From: Desulfovibrio sp. JC010
GTDB lineage: Bacteria > Desulfobacterota > Desulfovibrionia > Desulfovibrionales > Desulfovibrionaceae
Length of the DNA stretch: 64,000 nucleotides
NCBI RefSeq assembly: GCF_010470675.1
Contig: NZ_VOIQ01000009.1
Location: 144,987 to 208,986, forward strand
Direction of reading: 5' to 3'
Shown: piece by piece, positions 35,024 through 43,803 of the stretch
Layout: every line of letters begins with the position of its first letter
Numbering within the stretch: position 1 is the first letter of the stretch
Notes under the pieces: generated by a model
Databases searched by the model: none
Seen by the model: only the letters and a program-made list of their open reading frames with translations
Told to the model about the DNA's origin: nothing
Made by a program: the position numbers and the translations under genes

Positions 35024-36907
35024 ATGATCAAAAAATCTCCTCCGCCAGAAAAATTTGACCTCATAGTATGCGGCGCAGGCCATGCGGGTTGCGAAGCTGC
35101 AATGGCTGCTGCCAATTTGGGCCTGAAGACCCTGCTTTTGACCATCAATGTGGACCGCATCGGGCATTTGTCCTGCAACCCGGCCATCGGCGGTCTTGCC
35201 AAAGGTCATATGGTTAAGGAAATTGACGCGCTGGGCGGCTACATGGGCATCTGGTCTGATAAAGCCGGAATCCAGTTCCGCATTTTGAATACCCGCAAAG
35301 GCCCGGCAGTACGCGCCAGCCGCGCCCAGATGGACCGCAATGAGTATATGCGCGTGGTCCAGAAAGATATTTTTGCGCAGGACAATCTCTGGGTCCGGCA
35401 GGCTATGGCTGAAACCCTGATCGTTGAGGATGGTAAAGCTGCCGGGGTTGTGACTCAGATCGGTGAAAAATTTCATTCCCGTTCCGTGATGCTGACCACG
35501 GGAACTTTCTTGCAGGGATTGATGCATATCGGGCTGGAGAATTTCAGCGGCGGACGCATGGGAGACCCTGCTTCTGTGGGCATGTCCAAAAGCCTTGAAG
35601 AGGCCGGACTGACTTTGGGACGCCTCAAGACCGGCACCACTCCCCGATTGCTCAAGGATTCCATTGATTATGATAAACTGGAAGAACAGCGCGGTGATGA
35701 TCCACCGCAGCCGTTCAGCTTCCGCACTACCGAAATCAAACTGCCGCAGGTAAGCTGCCACATCACTTACACTAATGAACAGGCCCACGAGGCCATCCGC
35801 AGCGGCTTTGAACGCTCGCCCATGTTCACCGGGGTGATCAAAGGCACCGGAGCGCGCTACTGCCCGTCCATTGAAGACAAGGTTGCCAGATTTCCTGAAA
35901 AGGAACGCCACCAGATTTTTCTTGAACCTGAAGGGTACGAAAGCCCTGAGGTCTATCCCAGCGGTATCCCCACCAGCCTTCCTTTGGACGTACAGAAGCG
36001 CATGATCCATTCCATCGAAGGGCTGGAACAGGCCCAAATCGTGCGTCCGGGTTACGCCATTGAGTATGATTTCGTACCGCCCACCCAACTGCTGCCGACC
36101 CTTGAAACCAAGACACTTCCCGGCCTTTATCTGGCCGGGCAGATCAACGGCACCTCCGGCTACGAAGAAGCTGCGGCACAGGGGCTCTGGGCCGCCTGCA
36201 ACGCTTTCTGCAAACTGACCGGACGCGACCCCTTCCTGCTTTCCCGCGATCAGGCCTACATTGCCGTGCTGGTTGATGATCTTGTCACCAAAGGAACTCA
36301 GGAACCATACCGCATGTTCACTTCCCGCGCGGAATACAGACTGCTGCTTCGTGAAGGCAATGCCGACCTGCGCCTCACTGAAATAGGCCGCGAACTGGGT
36401 CTGGTTAAAGATGAGCACTGGGTGCTTTATTCTGCCAAAAAGAAAGGTCTGGATGAAGCTCTGGCACTGCTGAACAACACCCAGATCAGACCGGACAAAC
36501 CCACCCGCGAAATCATGGAAAAAATCGGCGGAACCGTACCCAACAAAGCTGTCCCCCTTGCGGCCCTGCTGCGCCAGCCGGAACTTTCCATTGCGGATAT
36601 GGCCCACTTCAAGCCTCAGATTACGGACTACGCTGAAGACATTCTTGCTGAAACAGAAACCCAAATTAAATATGAAGGTTATCTTGTGCGCCAGCAGGAA
36701 CTGGTGGATAAATTCCGCAAGATGGAATCGGTCAGCATCCCGGACAACATTGAGTATGCTAAAGTTGCAGGACTTACACGTGAAGCTGTTGAAAAACTTA
36801 CAGAAGTACGCCCGCTGACACTGGGACAGGCCAGCCGTATTTCCGGAATTACCCCGGCAGCAGTTTCATCAATTGAGATTCATTTGAAAAAAATCGGTGC
36901 CATTTAA
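35024..36907 (+). CDS. mnmG: tRNA uridine-5-carboxymethylaminomethyl modification enzyme, FAD subunit
   Basis: 627 residues, standard length. The FAD-binding motif V-C-G-A-G-H-A-G-C-E-A-A is at about residues 14-25, followed by S-C-N-P-A-I-G-G-L-A-K-G-H and the family block Q-F-R-I-L-N-T-R-K-G-P-A-V-R-A. A second conserved stretch, G-Q-I-N-G-T-S-G-Y-E-E-A-A-A-Q-G, is near residue 370. With MnmE it installs the carboxymethylaminomethyl group at wobble U34 of several tRNAs. The start is ATG 35024; an in-frame upstream start lies inside the hairpin repeat and would add implausible residues. mnmA, acting on the same uridine, is at 53308. MnmE is not in the window. Confidence 0.97.
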   Translation: MIKKSPPPEKFDLIVCGAGHAGCEAAMAAANLGLKTLLLTINVDRIGHLSCNPAIGGLAKGHMVKEIDALGGYMGIWSDKAGIQFRILNTRKGPAVRASRAQMDRNEYMRVVQKDIFAQDNLWVRQAMAETLIVEDGKAAGVVTQIGEKFHSRSVMLTTGTFLQGLMHIGLENFSGGRMGDPASVGMSKSLEEAGLTLGRLKTGTTPRLLKDSIDYDKLEEQRGDDPPQPFSFRTTEIKLPQVSCHITYTNEQAHEAIRSGFERSPMFTGVIKGTGARYCPSIEDKVARFPEKERHQIFLEPEGYESPEVYPSGIPTSLPLDVQKRMIHSIEGLEQAQIVRPGYAIEYDFVPPTQLLPTLETKTLPGLYLAGQINGTSGYEEAAAQGLWAACNAFCKLTGRDPFLLSRDQAYIAVLVDDLVTKGTQEPYRMFTSRAEYRLLLREGNADLRLTEIGRELGLVKDEHWVLYSAKKKGLDEALALLNNTQIRPDKPTREIMEKIGGTVPNKAVPLAALLRQPELSIADMAHFKPQITDYAEDILAETETQIKYEGYLVRQQELVDKFRKMESVSIPDNIEYAKVAGLTREAVEKLTEVRPLTLGQASRISGITPAAVSSIEIHLKKIGAI

Positions 36908-37005
36908 TATATTTTGTCTGCTTGTTAAAGCATTTACTTTTCAAAATAATAAAAAATAAGTATAAGTAAAAAAAGAGCTTTAACACTCAAGCAAGGCTGT
37001 AGCAG

Positions 37006-38040
37006 ATGGCAGTAGATCAGGAATTTTTATACAAAACCCTGCGCGGGTTCGGAGATACGGGTCTCCCTCAGCAGACAGTCAACATGCTTATCGTTGTAGG
37101 CTTTTGTATCGTCGCCATAGTTGCAGCTGTTCTCTGGTACAACAACAGGGAGCTGAAAAAAAAGCTGAACGCTGTTCCCATGAGCTGGATAACAGACAAA
37201 GACCAGCTTGAAAAAATATTTGAAACGGCTCTTGTATACCGATCCAAAATTGATCTCAGCTTCCATGCAAAATCTGAAAAGAGACGCACAATAGCCTGCG
37301 CCATTGATGATATAACTGACCGCATCACCCTTGAAATCCCGGCTAACGGAAAAATCGGGCAGTCATGGCTCGGACGTGAGGTAACCGGATTTTTCCATGT
37401 CCCGGCCAAACAGGCGGGCATGGTCATCTTTTACAACTTCAGCTCAGTCATAACCGAAGTTAAAACCAAGGGCTCGCAATATTACAACCTGACCATTGAT
37501 TTCCCGGAATACATAGAGCAGACCCAGAAACGTGAATTCCTGCGCGTGTCTCCTCCTTCACGTCATTACGACTATGTAAACATCATCCCGGACACCAAAC
37601 AGGGGGTGGCCGCAGGACTGAAATTCATTGCAACCAACGGCGAATATGCTCCCGGATTCATGGGCGGCAAAGATGCCGGCATTTTTCTTTCCGATATTTC
37701 AGGGGGCGGTCTATCCCTTGAACTGACCCATATGACCTCAAAACGGGCTGCCCAGTTCAAACTGAACAAGGGGCAGAACTTTTTAGTCCTGATGAGTCTC
37801 GTTGATTTCGGAGACCGGGGTATTGTGCGTCATCTTTTTGTGACCAAGATCAGGCGGATATTCATTGACCCCACACAGGGCCGCGCCCAGCTCGGCCTTT
37901 CCTTCGAATCCCAGTTCATGGGCTTTGATGAGGACAGCAAAAAACCCAAATGGGAACGGGTAACCCAGAACGGCTGCCCGGAAATGGATGACTGGACCTA
38001 CAACCTCTATCTGGAACTTTACCGTGAAGGTAACGAGTAA
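37006..38040 (+). CDS. Membrane-anchored PilZ-domain protein (c-di-GMP effector)
   Basis: 344 residues. One membrane helix at about 26-43 (M-L-I-V-V-G-F-C-I-V-A-I-V) precedes a cytoplasmic part. Residues 55-160 look like the YcgR-type N-terminal domain, and a PilZ domain follows: the arginine motif K-R-E-F-L-R-V near 172-178 and D-I-S-G-G-G-L-S-L-E-L near 229-239, with A-Q-L-G-L-S-F later. These match the R-x3-R and D/N-x-S-x-x-G signature that binds cyclic di-GMP. It may act as a brake or regulator of flagella or secretion. A diguanylate cyclase is encoded at 41744. A 125-bp repeat follows the gene. Confidence 0.85.
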   Translation: MAVDQEFLYKTLRGFGDTGLPQQTVNMLIVVGFCIVAIVAAVLWYNNRELKKKLNAVPMSWITDKDQLEKIFETALVYRSKIDLSFHAKSEKRRTIACAIDDITDRITLEIPANGKIGQSWLGREVTGFFHVPAKQAGMVIFYNFSSVITEVKTKGSQYYNLTIDFPEYIEQTQKREFLRVSPPSRHYDYVNIIPDTKQGVAAGLKFIATNGEYAPGFMGGKDAGIFLSDISGGGLSLELTHMTSKRAAQFKLNKGQNFLVLMSLVDFGDRGIVRHLFVTKIRRIFIDPTQGRAQLGLSFESQFMGFDEDSKKPKWERVTQNGCPEMDDWTYNLYLELYREGNE

Positions 38041-38050
38041 AAAAATCTAA

Positions 38051-38175
38051 CCGACTGTTTAGAAAGTGCCAGATGCAAGGCGCAAGAAAAACACTGGAAC
38101 GATGCGTATACAGACATACGTGAGTTTCAGGGTTATTCGCAGCAACGAAGCAGATGGTACTTTATAAGCAGTCGG
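38051..38175. repeat. MITE-like 125-bp element with 26-bp terminal inverted repeats
   Basis: The ends CCGACTGTTTAGAAAGTGCC (38051 onward) and its counterpart ending GCAGTCGG (38175) match at 21 of 26 positions as inverted repeats. Inside are a CAAGGCGCAAG stretch, a short palindrome CGTAT/ATACG (38105-38120) and CGTGAGTTTCAGGG. There is no coding capacity. Such structures are typical of non-autonomous miniature elements or highly copied intergenic repeats; no target duplication is obvious. Confidence 0.75.
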
Positions 38176-38271
38176 ATGTTGACACCGATGGCACATAATA
38201 AGTAGATATAAGCATAAATCTGATTTTCATTATTCAAAATACATGGATTAACCGCAAAAAGGAGAATTGAA

Positions 38272-39090
38272 TTGGACGACGGTTCTGAAGGCCGATTGTG
38301 GGCCAAAATGGTCAATATCTTTAAAAAATCAGACGCCCCCCTTGAAGAACACATCCTCGAAGCAAGTGAAGACGGTGAAATCAAGGACGAAGTCGTTTCC
38401 ATGCTGCTCAATGTCCTTGAATTAAAGGACACCGAAGCCAGTGAAATCATGATTCCCCGTACGGATATGGTCGGAGTCGAGCTTAACAGCACCCTTGCTG
38501 AAGTAGCCGAAGAGATCATTGAGCACGGACATTCCCGCATTCCTGTTTTTCAGGAAACCAAAGACAAAATAGTCGGCATAATCCACGCCAAAGATATCAT
38601 TGCCCCTCTACTTAGAGGCAAGACCGATACGCCGCTTGATGAAATCATGCGCAAGCCTTATTTTGTTTCCGAACACATCAAAATCAAAGCCCTGCTCAAG
38701 GAATTTCAGGCCGGACGCGTTCATCTGGCAATCCTGCAGGATGAATACGGCGGAACATCCGGCCTGCTGACCATGGAAGACGTGCTTGAAGAAATCGTCG
38801 GCGATATTTCCGATGAACACGACGCGGACCGCCCTTCGGATTTCGAAGAACTGGAAAGTGGAAAATTCCTGATCTCCGGCAGGGTTCCCCTTACCGAGGT
38901 ATCTGAGAAGCTGGACTTGACCCTCGATTCAGAGCATGTGGAATCCATTGGCGGATACATATCTGAACTGACCGGACGCATTCCCCATGTAGGTGAATTT
39001 ATTAATATCTCAGGTTATAAGTTCACTGTTCATGAAGGGGATGCCAAACAGATCATCTCCATCCTCATTGACCCGCCCACCGGAAATTAG
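38272..39090 (+). CDS. CorC/HlyC-family CBS-domain protein
   Basis: 272 residues, TTG start at 38272 with AAGGAG upstream. Two CBS domains occupy about residues 60-175 (I-M-I-P-R-T-D-M-V-G-V at the beginning, G-H-S-R-I-P-V-F-Q-E and V-G-I-I-H-A-K-D), then L-Q-D-E-Y-G-G-T-S-G-L-L-T-M-E-D-V-L-E-E-I-V-G-D-I (given here as a spaced list) leads into the C-terminal CorC/HlyC transporter-associated domain. There is no DUF21 membrane domain, as in CorC. Proteins of this family affect magnesium and cobalt efflux. The gene is followed one base later by lnt; the corC-lnt pair is common in proteobacteria. Confidence 0.92.
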   Translation: MDDGSEGRLWAKMVNIFKKSDAPLEEHILEASEDGEIKDEVVSMLLNVLELKDTEASEIMIPRTDMVGVELNSTLAEVAEEIIEHGHSRIPVFQETKDKIVGIIHAKDIIAPLLRGKTDTPLDEIMRKPYFVSEHIKIKALLKEFQAGRVHLAILQDEYGGTSGLLTMEDVLEEIVGDISDEHDADRPSDFEELESGKFLISGRVPLTEVSEKLDLTLDSEHVESIGGYISELTGRIPHVGEFINISGYKFTVHEGDAKQIISILIDPPTGN

Positions 39091-39091
39091 A

Positions 39092-40618
39092 ATGCATCCA
39101 GCTGTTCCGATTATTATTGCAATGTTTTCAGCGGGGATTGGTTATGCCAATCCCCTGCTTCATTTACCCGCTGCCATTCTAGGCTTTCCGCTGGCACTGG
39201 GCTTTATCGCTTTTTCTGCCGCATCACCGCGCAAGGCCCTGAAACGGGGCTGGATTGCGGGTTCACTGGCGGGCATAGCCTGCATGTACTGGATAGCATA
39301 TCCGGTGGGAGTCTACGGCGGCCTGTCATGGGCACTGGCCATACCATGCCCCATACTTGTGGGCATGATTGTCGGTACTTACTACGGTATCTATACCTAT
39401 ATTCTCAACCACGCTGCGCGGGCACTTCCGCCCTTTGCGCTCTGTATCTTCAGCGGTCTGCTCTGGACTAGCATGGAGACGGCGCAGGGAGTGCTGTTGA
39501 CCGGCTATCCGTGGATGACCCTATCCTCTGCCATGGCTTTCAGGCCGGAATGGATCCAAAGCGCGGCCTTTATCGGAGCCTACGGACTTTCGGGGCTGCT
39601 GGTTTCAGTGGCTACGGCCATTCTGGTCTGGAAAATATCCAATCCCGCCAAAATCTGGACCATATCTGTCGTAGCCCTGATCATCATTCTCGGCGGAGTA
39701 CGCACCAGTCCGCAACAATTTACTGATCTTGAGAAGACCGGAAACACCTCCATCGGCATCATTCAGGGCAATATTGATCAGGCCAGAAAATGGGACGCCA
39801 AATACAAAAAAACAACTTTCGAAAAATACCTGAACCTGAGCAGGCAGGTTACGCATAAGACCGATCTTGTAGTCTGGCCGGAAACAGCCATGCCCTTTTA
39901 CCTGCAGGATGGCGGAATCATGCGTGCGGAACTCGTCAACTTTGCTTCCGAAACCAATACCCCGGTCCTGACCGGGGCTCCGGGCTACGTACTGCACAGC
40001 AAGGGTAATTTCTCCCTCTACAACCGGGCCTATCTCATCTCGCCGGATAAGAAGTACATGGACTGGTATGACAAATCCCATCTGGTTCCTTTCGGCGAAT
40101 ATATCCCGCTTAAAGATATTCTCCCGCTCGGCAAACTGGTGCAGGGTGCCGGAGACTTTTTACCCGGCTCGGATGCCAGTCCGCTGCGCACCGGCGACCT
40201 TGCTATGGGTATGCTCATTTGCTATGAAGGTATCTTCCCTGAACTGGCACAGGAACGGGTGGAAAAAGGTGCCAACATACTGATAAACATCAGCAATGAC
40301 GCATGGTACGGAAACACCTCCGCTCCCCGCCAGCACCTGAACCTCGTAACCATGAGAACAGTTGAGCAGGGAAGGTACATGATCCGGGGCACCAATACCG
40401 GAATTTCCGCCTGCATCGACCCGCTGGGCCGGGTCAGCCATGCTACCGGGCTGTTTGTTGATGCCGCAGTAGCCGCCAAGGCGGAACTCCTGAGCGGCGA
40501 GACTTTCTACCATGCAAACTATAAAGCAGTTACCCGTACCCCGCTGGTACTGACTCTGCTTTTCGCCATATGGATAATCATAAGCCGCCGCAAAAATCCG
40601 GCGGGAATTAAAATATAA
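39092..40618 (+). CDS. lnt: Apolipoprotein N-acyltransferase
   Basis: 508 residues: eight or so membrane segments in the first 230 residues, then a nitrilase-type periplasmic domain with the catalytic triad Glu264 (W-P-E-T-A-M-P-F), Lys328 (Y-D-K-S-H-L-V-P-F-G-E-Y) and Cys377 (L-I-C-Y-E-G-I-F-P-E-L), and a final membrane helix. It adds the third acyl chain to the N-terminal cysteine of lipoproteins at the inner membrane. ATG 39092 is two bases after the CorC-like stop. prfB starts 16 bases after its stop, so corC-lnt-prfB and the next gene likely form one operon. Confidence 0.96.
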   Translation: MHPAVPIIIAMFSAGIGYANPLLHLPAAILGFPLALGFIAFSAASPRKALKRGWIAGSLAGIACMYWIAYPVGVYGGLSWALAIPCPILVGMIVGTYYGIYTYILNHAARALPPFALCIFSGLLWTSMETAQGVLLTGYPWMTLSSAMAFRPEWIQSAAFIGAYGLSGLLVSVATAILVWKISNPAKIWTISVVALIIILGGVRTSPQQFTDLEKTGNTSIGIIQGNIDQARKWDAKYKKTTFEKYLNLSRQVTHKTDLVVWPETAMPFYLQDGGIMRAELVNFASETNTPVLTGAPGYVLHSKGNFSLYNRAYLISPDKKYMDWYDKSHLVPFGEYIPLKDILPLGKLVQGAGDFLPGSDASPLRTGDLAMGMLICYEGIFPELAQERVEKGANILINISNDAWYGNTSAPRQHLNLVTMRTVEQGRYMIRGTNTGISACIDPLGRVSHATGLFVDAAVAAKAELLSGETFYHANYKAVTRTPLVLTLLFAIWIIISRRKNPAGIKI

Positions 40619-40634
40619 AGGAATAACACCGGAA

Positions 40635-41754
40635 ATGCTTCAATTTTCAGACCTTAGATCCAAGGCACTGGACAGTATAGAAAAATACGAATCCCTCTGG
40701 GGGCGTCTTTGACCACGCACAGAGCAAAGAAAGACTTGAAGAAATAGAACACGATTTGAGCAAACCCGGCGCATGGGACAAACCGGATGCCCTGACCCCG
40801 GTACTGCGTGAAAAATCCATGCTTGAAGAAAAGATTGCCTCATACGAAGCTCTTTCCTCCAGCAAGGATGATGTGGAAGAATGGCTGATGATGGCTTCGG
40901 AAGAGCAGGAGCAGGAAATCCTTGAAGCCCTTGCCGAAAACGTTGATAAACTTGCCAAGCTTGTGGAACAGACCGAACTGGCAGCCCTGCTTTCCGGTCC
41001 TGAGGACAAAAGCACGGCCATTCTGGAAATCCACCCCGGAGCAGGCGGAATAGAATCACAGGACTGGGCGGAAATGCTGCTGCGCATGTACCTGCGCTGG
41101 GCGGACAAACGGAACTGGAAAACCAGCTATCTCGATTACCAGCCGGACGACGAAGCAGGCATTAAAAGCGTAACCCTGCGCATTGAGGGACTTTACGCCT
41201 ACGGTTTTCTTAAAGGCGAGGCAGGCATCCACCGTCTGATCCGCATCTCCCCTTTTGATGCTTCCGGCAGGCGGCACACGTCCTTTGCTTCGGTGGATGT
41301 TTATCCCGAAATTTCGCAGGATATTGAAATTGAAGTAAAAGACGAAGACATCCGGCTGGATGTTTTCCGGGCCAGCGGTCCCGGCGGACAGCATGTCAAC
41401 AAGACAAACTCGGCTGTGCGCATCACCCACCTGCCCACAAATATTGTTGTTCAGTGCCAGAATGAAAAGTCGCAGCTGAAAAACAAAGAAACCGCTATGA
41501 AAGTCCTCAAGTCCCGGCTTTACGAGCAGGAACTTAAACGGCAGGAAGAAAGCAAGAGAGCTGACTACGCCACCAAAGATTCCATCGGATTCGGCAGTCA
41601 GATCAGGACATATACTCTGCAACCTTACCGACTGGTCAAGGACCATCGCTGCGGAGCCGAAGACGGAAACGTTGAAGCGGTTCTGGACGGCGAGCTGGAC
41701 GGCCTGATCAGAAAATACATGCTTGACGCATACGGCGGAGACAATGAGCGCTGA
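40635..41754 (+). CDS. prfB: Peptide chain release factor 2, with programmed +1 frameshift
   Basis: 372 residues read as 40635-40709 joined to 40711-41754. The first 25 codons end in CTT, then an in-frame TGA (40710) followed by C. The slippery CTT-TGA-C preceded by TGGGGG, a Shine-Dalgarno-like stretch, is the classic release-factor-2 autoregulatory site: low RF2 slows termination at UGA and the ribosome slips forward into GAC. The body has the S-P-F-D tripeptide region recognising UGA/UAA (I-S-P-F-D-A-S-G-R-R-H-T-S) and the catalytic G-G-Q in A-S-G-P-G-G-Q-H-V-N-K. It is part of the lnt operon, and the diguanylate cyclase gene overlaps its end by eleven bases. Confidence 0.97.
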
Positions 41755-42595
41755 GTACATCGCTGAAAATGAAGCCAGCCTTATGGAAGAACTTCTTTCT
41801 GTGCGGGACAGGTTCTGCACAAAAAATGAAGTATGCACCTCCCATGAGTGCCCGGAAGGACTGGCCGTATTGCGGGTCTGCCCGGGCATGACACTTGAAG
41901 CGTGGGAAATCCTCGCGGAACGGCACGGCCTGAACGACTGGCTGACCATGCCCCTCGACCGGAACATGACCCCGCATTTGAACCATGTCCAATCCGTGCT
42001 GCAGGAACTTTCCTACAAAACAGAGCACGACCCCCTGACCGGGCTTTCCAACCGCAGGGTCTTTGAACGGACCCTTGATCAGGAAATTGAACGGTCCCGC
42101 AGGAACAAGACCCCGGTCAGCCTTGCCATACTTGATCTGGATGATTTCAAACAGATCAACGACAACTGGGGACACCTCAAAGGCGATGAAGTGCTGATCG
42201 ATTTCGCGGAGCTGCTGGCCCGCAATTCAAGGCGCTACGACCTTGTGGCCCGCATCGGCGGAGAGGAGTTTGCTATCATTTTTTCCGGTGTGGGGTTAAT
42301 CAAATCCCAACAACTGCTGGAACGGCTGCTGGAAAAAGTGCGGGAACTGAAATTCTCCATACCGGGCAGTACTGACTATTTTTCAATGACCTCTTCTGCG
42401 GGAATTTCCTGCTACAAAGGTATGGTGGACATTGAAATGCATGAACTGATCGACAAAGCTGACAAGGCCCTTTACGAGGCCAAAAAGTCCGGCAAAGATC
42501 AGGTCCAGACAGCAGATATCCTTGATTTCGAATCCGTGACCAAGGAAAGCCTTGTTCATGCGGATGAAAAGAAATTTTTATTCACGGGCAACTAA
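41744..42595 (+). CDS. Diguanylate cyclase (GGDEF domain)
   Basis: 283 residues. The N-terminal 100 residues contain several cysteines (C-T-K-N-E-V-C-T-S-H-E-C-P, about 26-38, and a later V-C-P-G) and resemble no domain I can name; they may bind metal or sense redox. The GGDEF domain (about 105-262) reads D-P-L-T-G-L-S-N-R-R, L-D-L-D-D-F-K-Q-I-N-D and R-I-G-G-E-E-F, with the active-site motif G-G-E-E-F and an inhibitory R-x-x-D site (R-R-Y-D) five residues before it. It should make cyclic di-GMP from GTP with product inhibition. There is no membrane helix, so it is cytoplasmic. It overlaps prfB and precedes a MinD-like ATPase. Confidence 0.92.
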   Translation: MSAEYIAENEASLMEELLSVRDRFCTKNEVCTSHECPEGLAVLRVCPGMTLEAWEILAERHGLNDWLTMPLDRNMTPHLNHVQSVLQELSYKTEHDPLTGLSNRRVFERTLDQEIERSRRNKTPVSLAILDLDDFKQINDNWGHLKGDEVLIDFAELLARNSRRYDLVARIGGEEFAIIFSGVGLIKSQQLLERLLEKVRELKFSIPGSTDYFSMTSSAGISCYKGMVDIEMHELIDKADKALYEAKKSGKDQVQTADILDFESVTKESLVHADEKKFLFTGN

Positions 42596-42609
42596 AGGAA
42601 TATATAGAC

Positions 42610-43434
42610 ATGATCAACGCCAATAAAACATTAAGTATTGCTGTCATGAGCGGTAAGGGCGGAGTCGGAAAAACCAACCTTTCCTTAAATCTTTCCTACG
42701 CCCTGAATACCGGGGGCAACAGCCTGCTGCTCATGGACTGCGACCTCGGACTGGCCAACCTCGACGTACTGCTGGGAATTTCCCCGGAATCCAACATGCA
42801 AGACCTGCTCACCAGCGGAGCCAAGCCTTCGGACATTGTCGTCCCCATTGAGGAAGGCAAAAAATTCGATATCCTGCCCGCAGCTTCCGGTGTTCCGGAA
42901 CTGGTGGAAATGGATGAAGACATGCAGGAACTGCTCTTCAGCAAAATCACCAAACTGGTGGGCGGCTACCAGTATCTGGTGCTTGATCTCGGTGCCGGGA
43001 TTAACGGAACAGTAATGTCATTTGCCTCCATGACCCAGATGAGAATTGTGGTTGTCACCCCGGAACCGACCTCGCTGACCGACAGCTACGCCCTGATCAA
43101 AGTTTTGCACTCCCAGCACAACATCAGTGATTTCAACGTAATAGTGAACCAGGCTTCCAACGATAAAGAAGCACGGGAAACTTTTGAACGGCTCAATATG
43201 GCCTGCGAAAAATTTCTGAATATTAAGTTGAAAAATATGGGCTATGTGCGGTATGATCCCTCGGTAACTGAAGCTGTAAGACGGCAGATTCCTTTCATTA
43301 AGTATGCTCCCAAATCTGATGCCAGCCGGGATATCCTGAATATCGCGGTTAAAATTCAGAAGATCAGAATGGAAAACATGGGCAGACTCAGCGAAAGACC
43401 TGTCATGAAAAAATTTCCGACACTGGCCGATTAA
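42610..43434 (+). CDS. MinD/FlhG-like P-loop ATPase
   Basis: 274 residues. Deviant Walker A motif S-G-K-G-G-V-G-K-T-N-L (about 15-25), then D-C-D-L-G-L-A-N-L-D-V-L-L-G, and the Walker B-like L-V-L-D-L-G-A-G-I. This combination is that of MinD/FlhG (YlxH) ATPases; V-T-P-E-P-T-S-L-T-D-S-Y-A-L-I-K is a strong FlhG-type signature. Such proteins set the number or position of flagella, or place other structures, by dimerising on ATP. The C-terminal part carries V-R-Y-D-P-S-V-T-E-A-V-R-R-Q and ends in a basic helix. The diguanylate cyclase lies 14 bases upstream and may be functionally linked to motility. Confidence 0.9.
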   Translation: MINANKTLSIAVMSGKGGVGKTNLSLNLSYALNTGGNSLLLMDCDLGLANLDVLLGISPESNMQDLLTSGAKPSDIVVPIEEGKKFDILPAASGVPELVEMDEDMQELLFSKITKLVGGYQYLVLDLGAGINGTVMSFASMTQMRIVVVTPEPTSLTDSYALIKVLHSQHNISDFNVIVNQASNDKEARETFERLNMACEKFLNIKLKNMGYVRYDPSVTEAVRRQIPFIKYAPKSDASRDILNIAVKIQKIRMENMGRLSERPVMKKFPTLAD

Positions 43435-43440
43435 TTATGC

Positions 43441-43470
43441 TTGACGAAAAGGGTAACTTTTCGGCATAGT
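43441..43470 (+). promoter_or_regulatory. Candidate promoter with inverted repeat in the spacer, HU/selenoprotein unit
   Basis: -35 TTGACG (43441-43446), 18-base spacer, -10 CATAGT (43465-43470). The spacer holds the inverted repeat CGAAAAG/CTTTTCG (43445-43463), which may be an operator. It lies just past the MinD-like stop and 58 bases before the HU start. Confidence 0.45.
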
Positions 43471-43527
43471 TGTATTAGAAATGGTAAAACACTGCCTTGT
43501 CACACTCAACATGATTTGGGAGAGGAC

Positions 43528-43803
43528 ATGAACAAAAGCGAACTGATCAAGAGTCTTGCGGAAGAAAAAGGCCTCCATGTGGATGAGTCTGCCGAAATAG
43601 TTGACGCATTTGTCGATTCAATTAAAGAAGCGCTTGTTCGCGGCGACAGAGTTGAAATCAGAGGATTCGGCAGCTTTAAGATGAAAGAGTACAAAGGTTA
43701 CACAGGCCGTAACCCCAAGACTGGTGACGTTGTTGACGTTACCCCTAAAAAACTGCCTTTCTTCCGTCCCGGTAAAGAGCTGAAAGAGTATTTGAACGGT
43801 TAA
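43528..43803 (+). CDS. HU/IHF-family DNA-binding protein
   Basis: 91 residues with the HU/IHF fold: N-K-S-E-L-I-K-S-L-A-E-E-K-G at the start, E-I-R-G-F-G-S-F-K-M-K in the saddle and Y-T-G-R-N-P-K-T-G-D-V-V-D-V-T-P in the arm, ending F-R-P-G-K-E-L-K-E-Y. Compared with the HU at 26681 it is more acidic at the N-terminus and could be an IHF-like subunit. ATG 43528 has GAGAGG upstream. Its stop overlaps the ATG of the candidate selenoprotein gene (TAATG), so the two are translated together, an unusual partner for a nucleoid protein. Confidence 0.93.
   Translation: MNKSELIKSLAEEKGLHVDESAEIVDAFVDSIKEALVRGDRVEIRGFGSFKMKEYKGYTGRNPKTGDVVDVTPKKLPFFRPGKELKEYLNG

Noticed and set aside
34910..36664. Long open frame (584 codons) on the minus strand opposite mnmG
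   Set aside because: Shadow of the real gene; no ribosome-binding site and no recognisable motifs. The same applies to long frames opposite mutS2 (23325-25055) and uraA (54635-55915).
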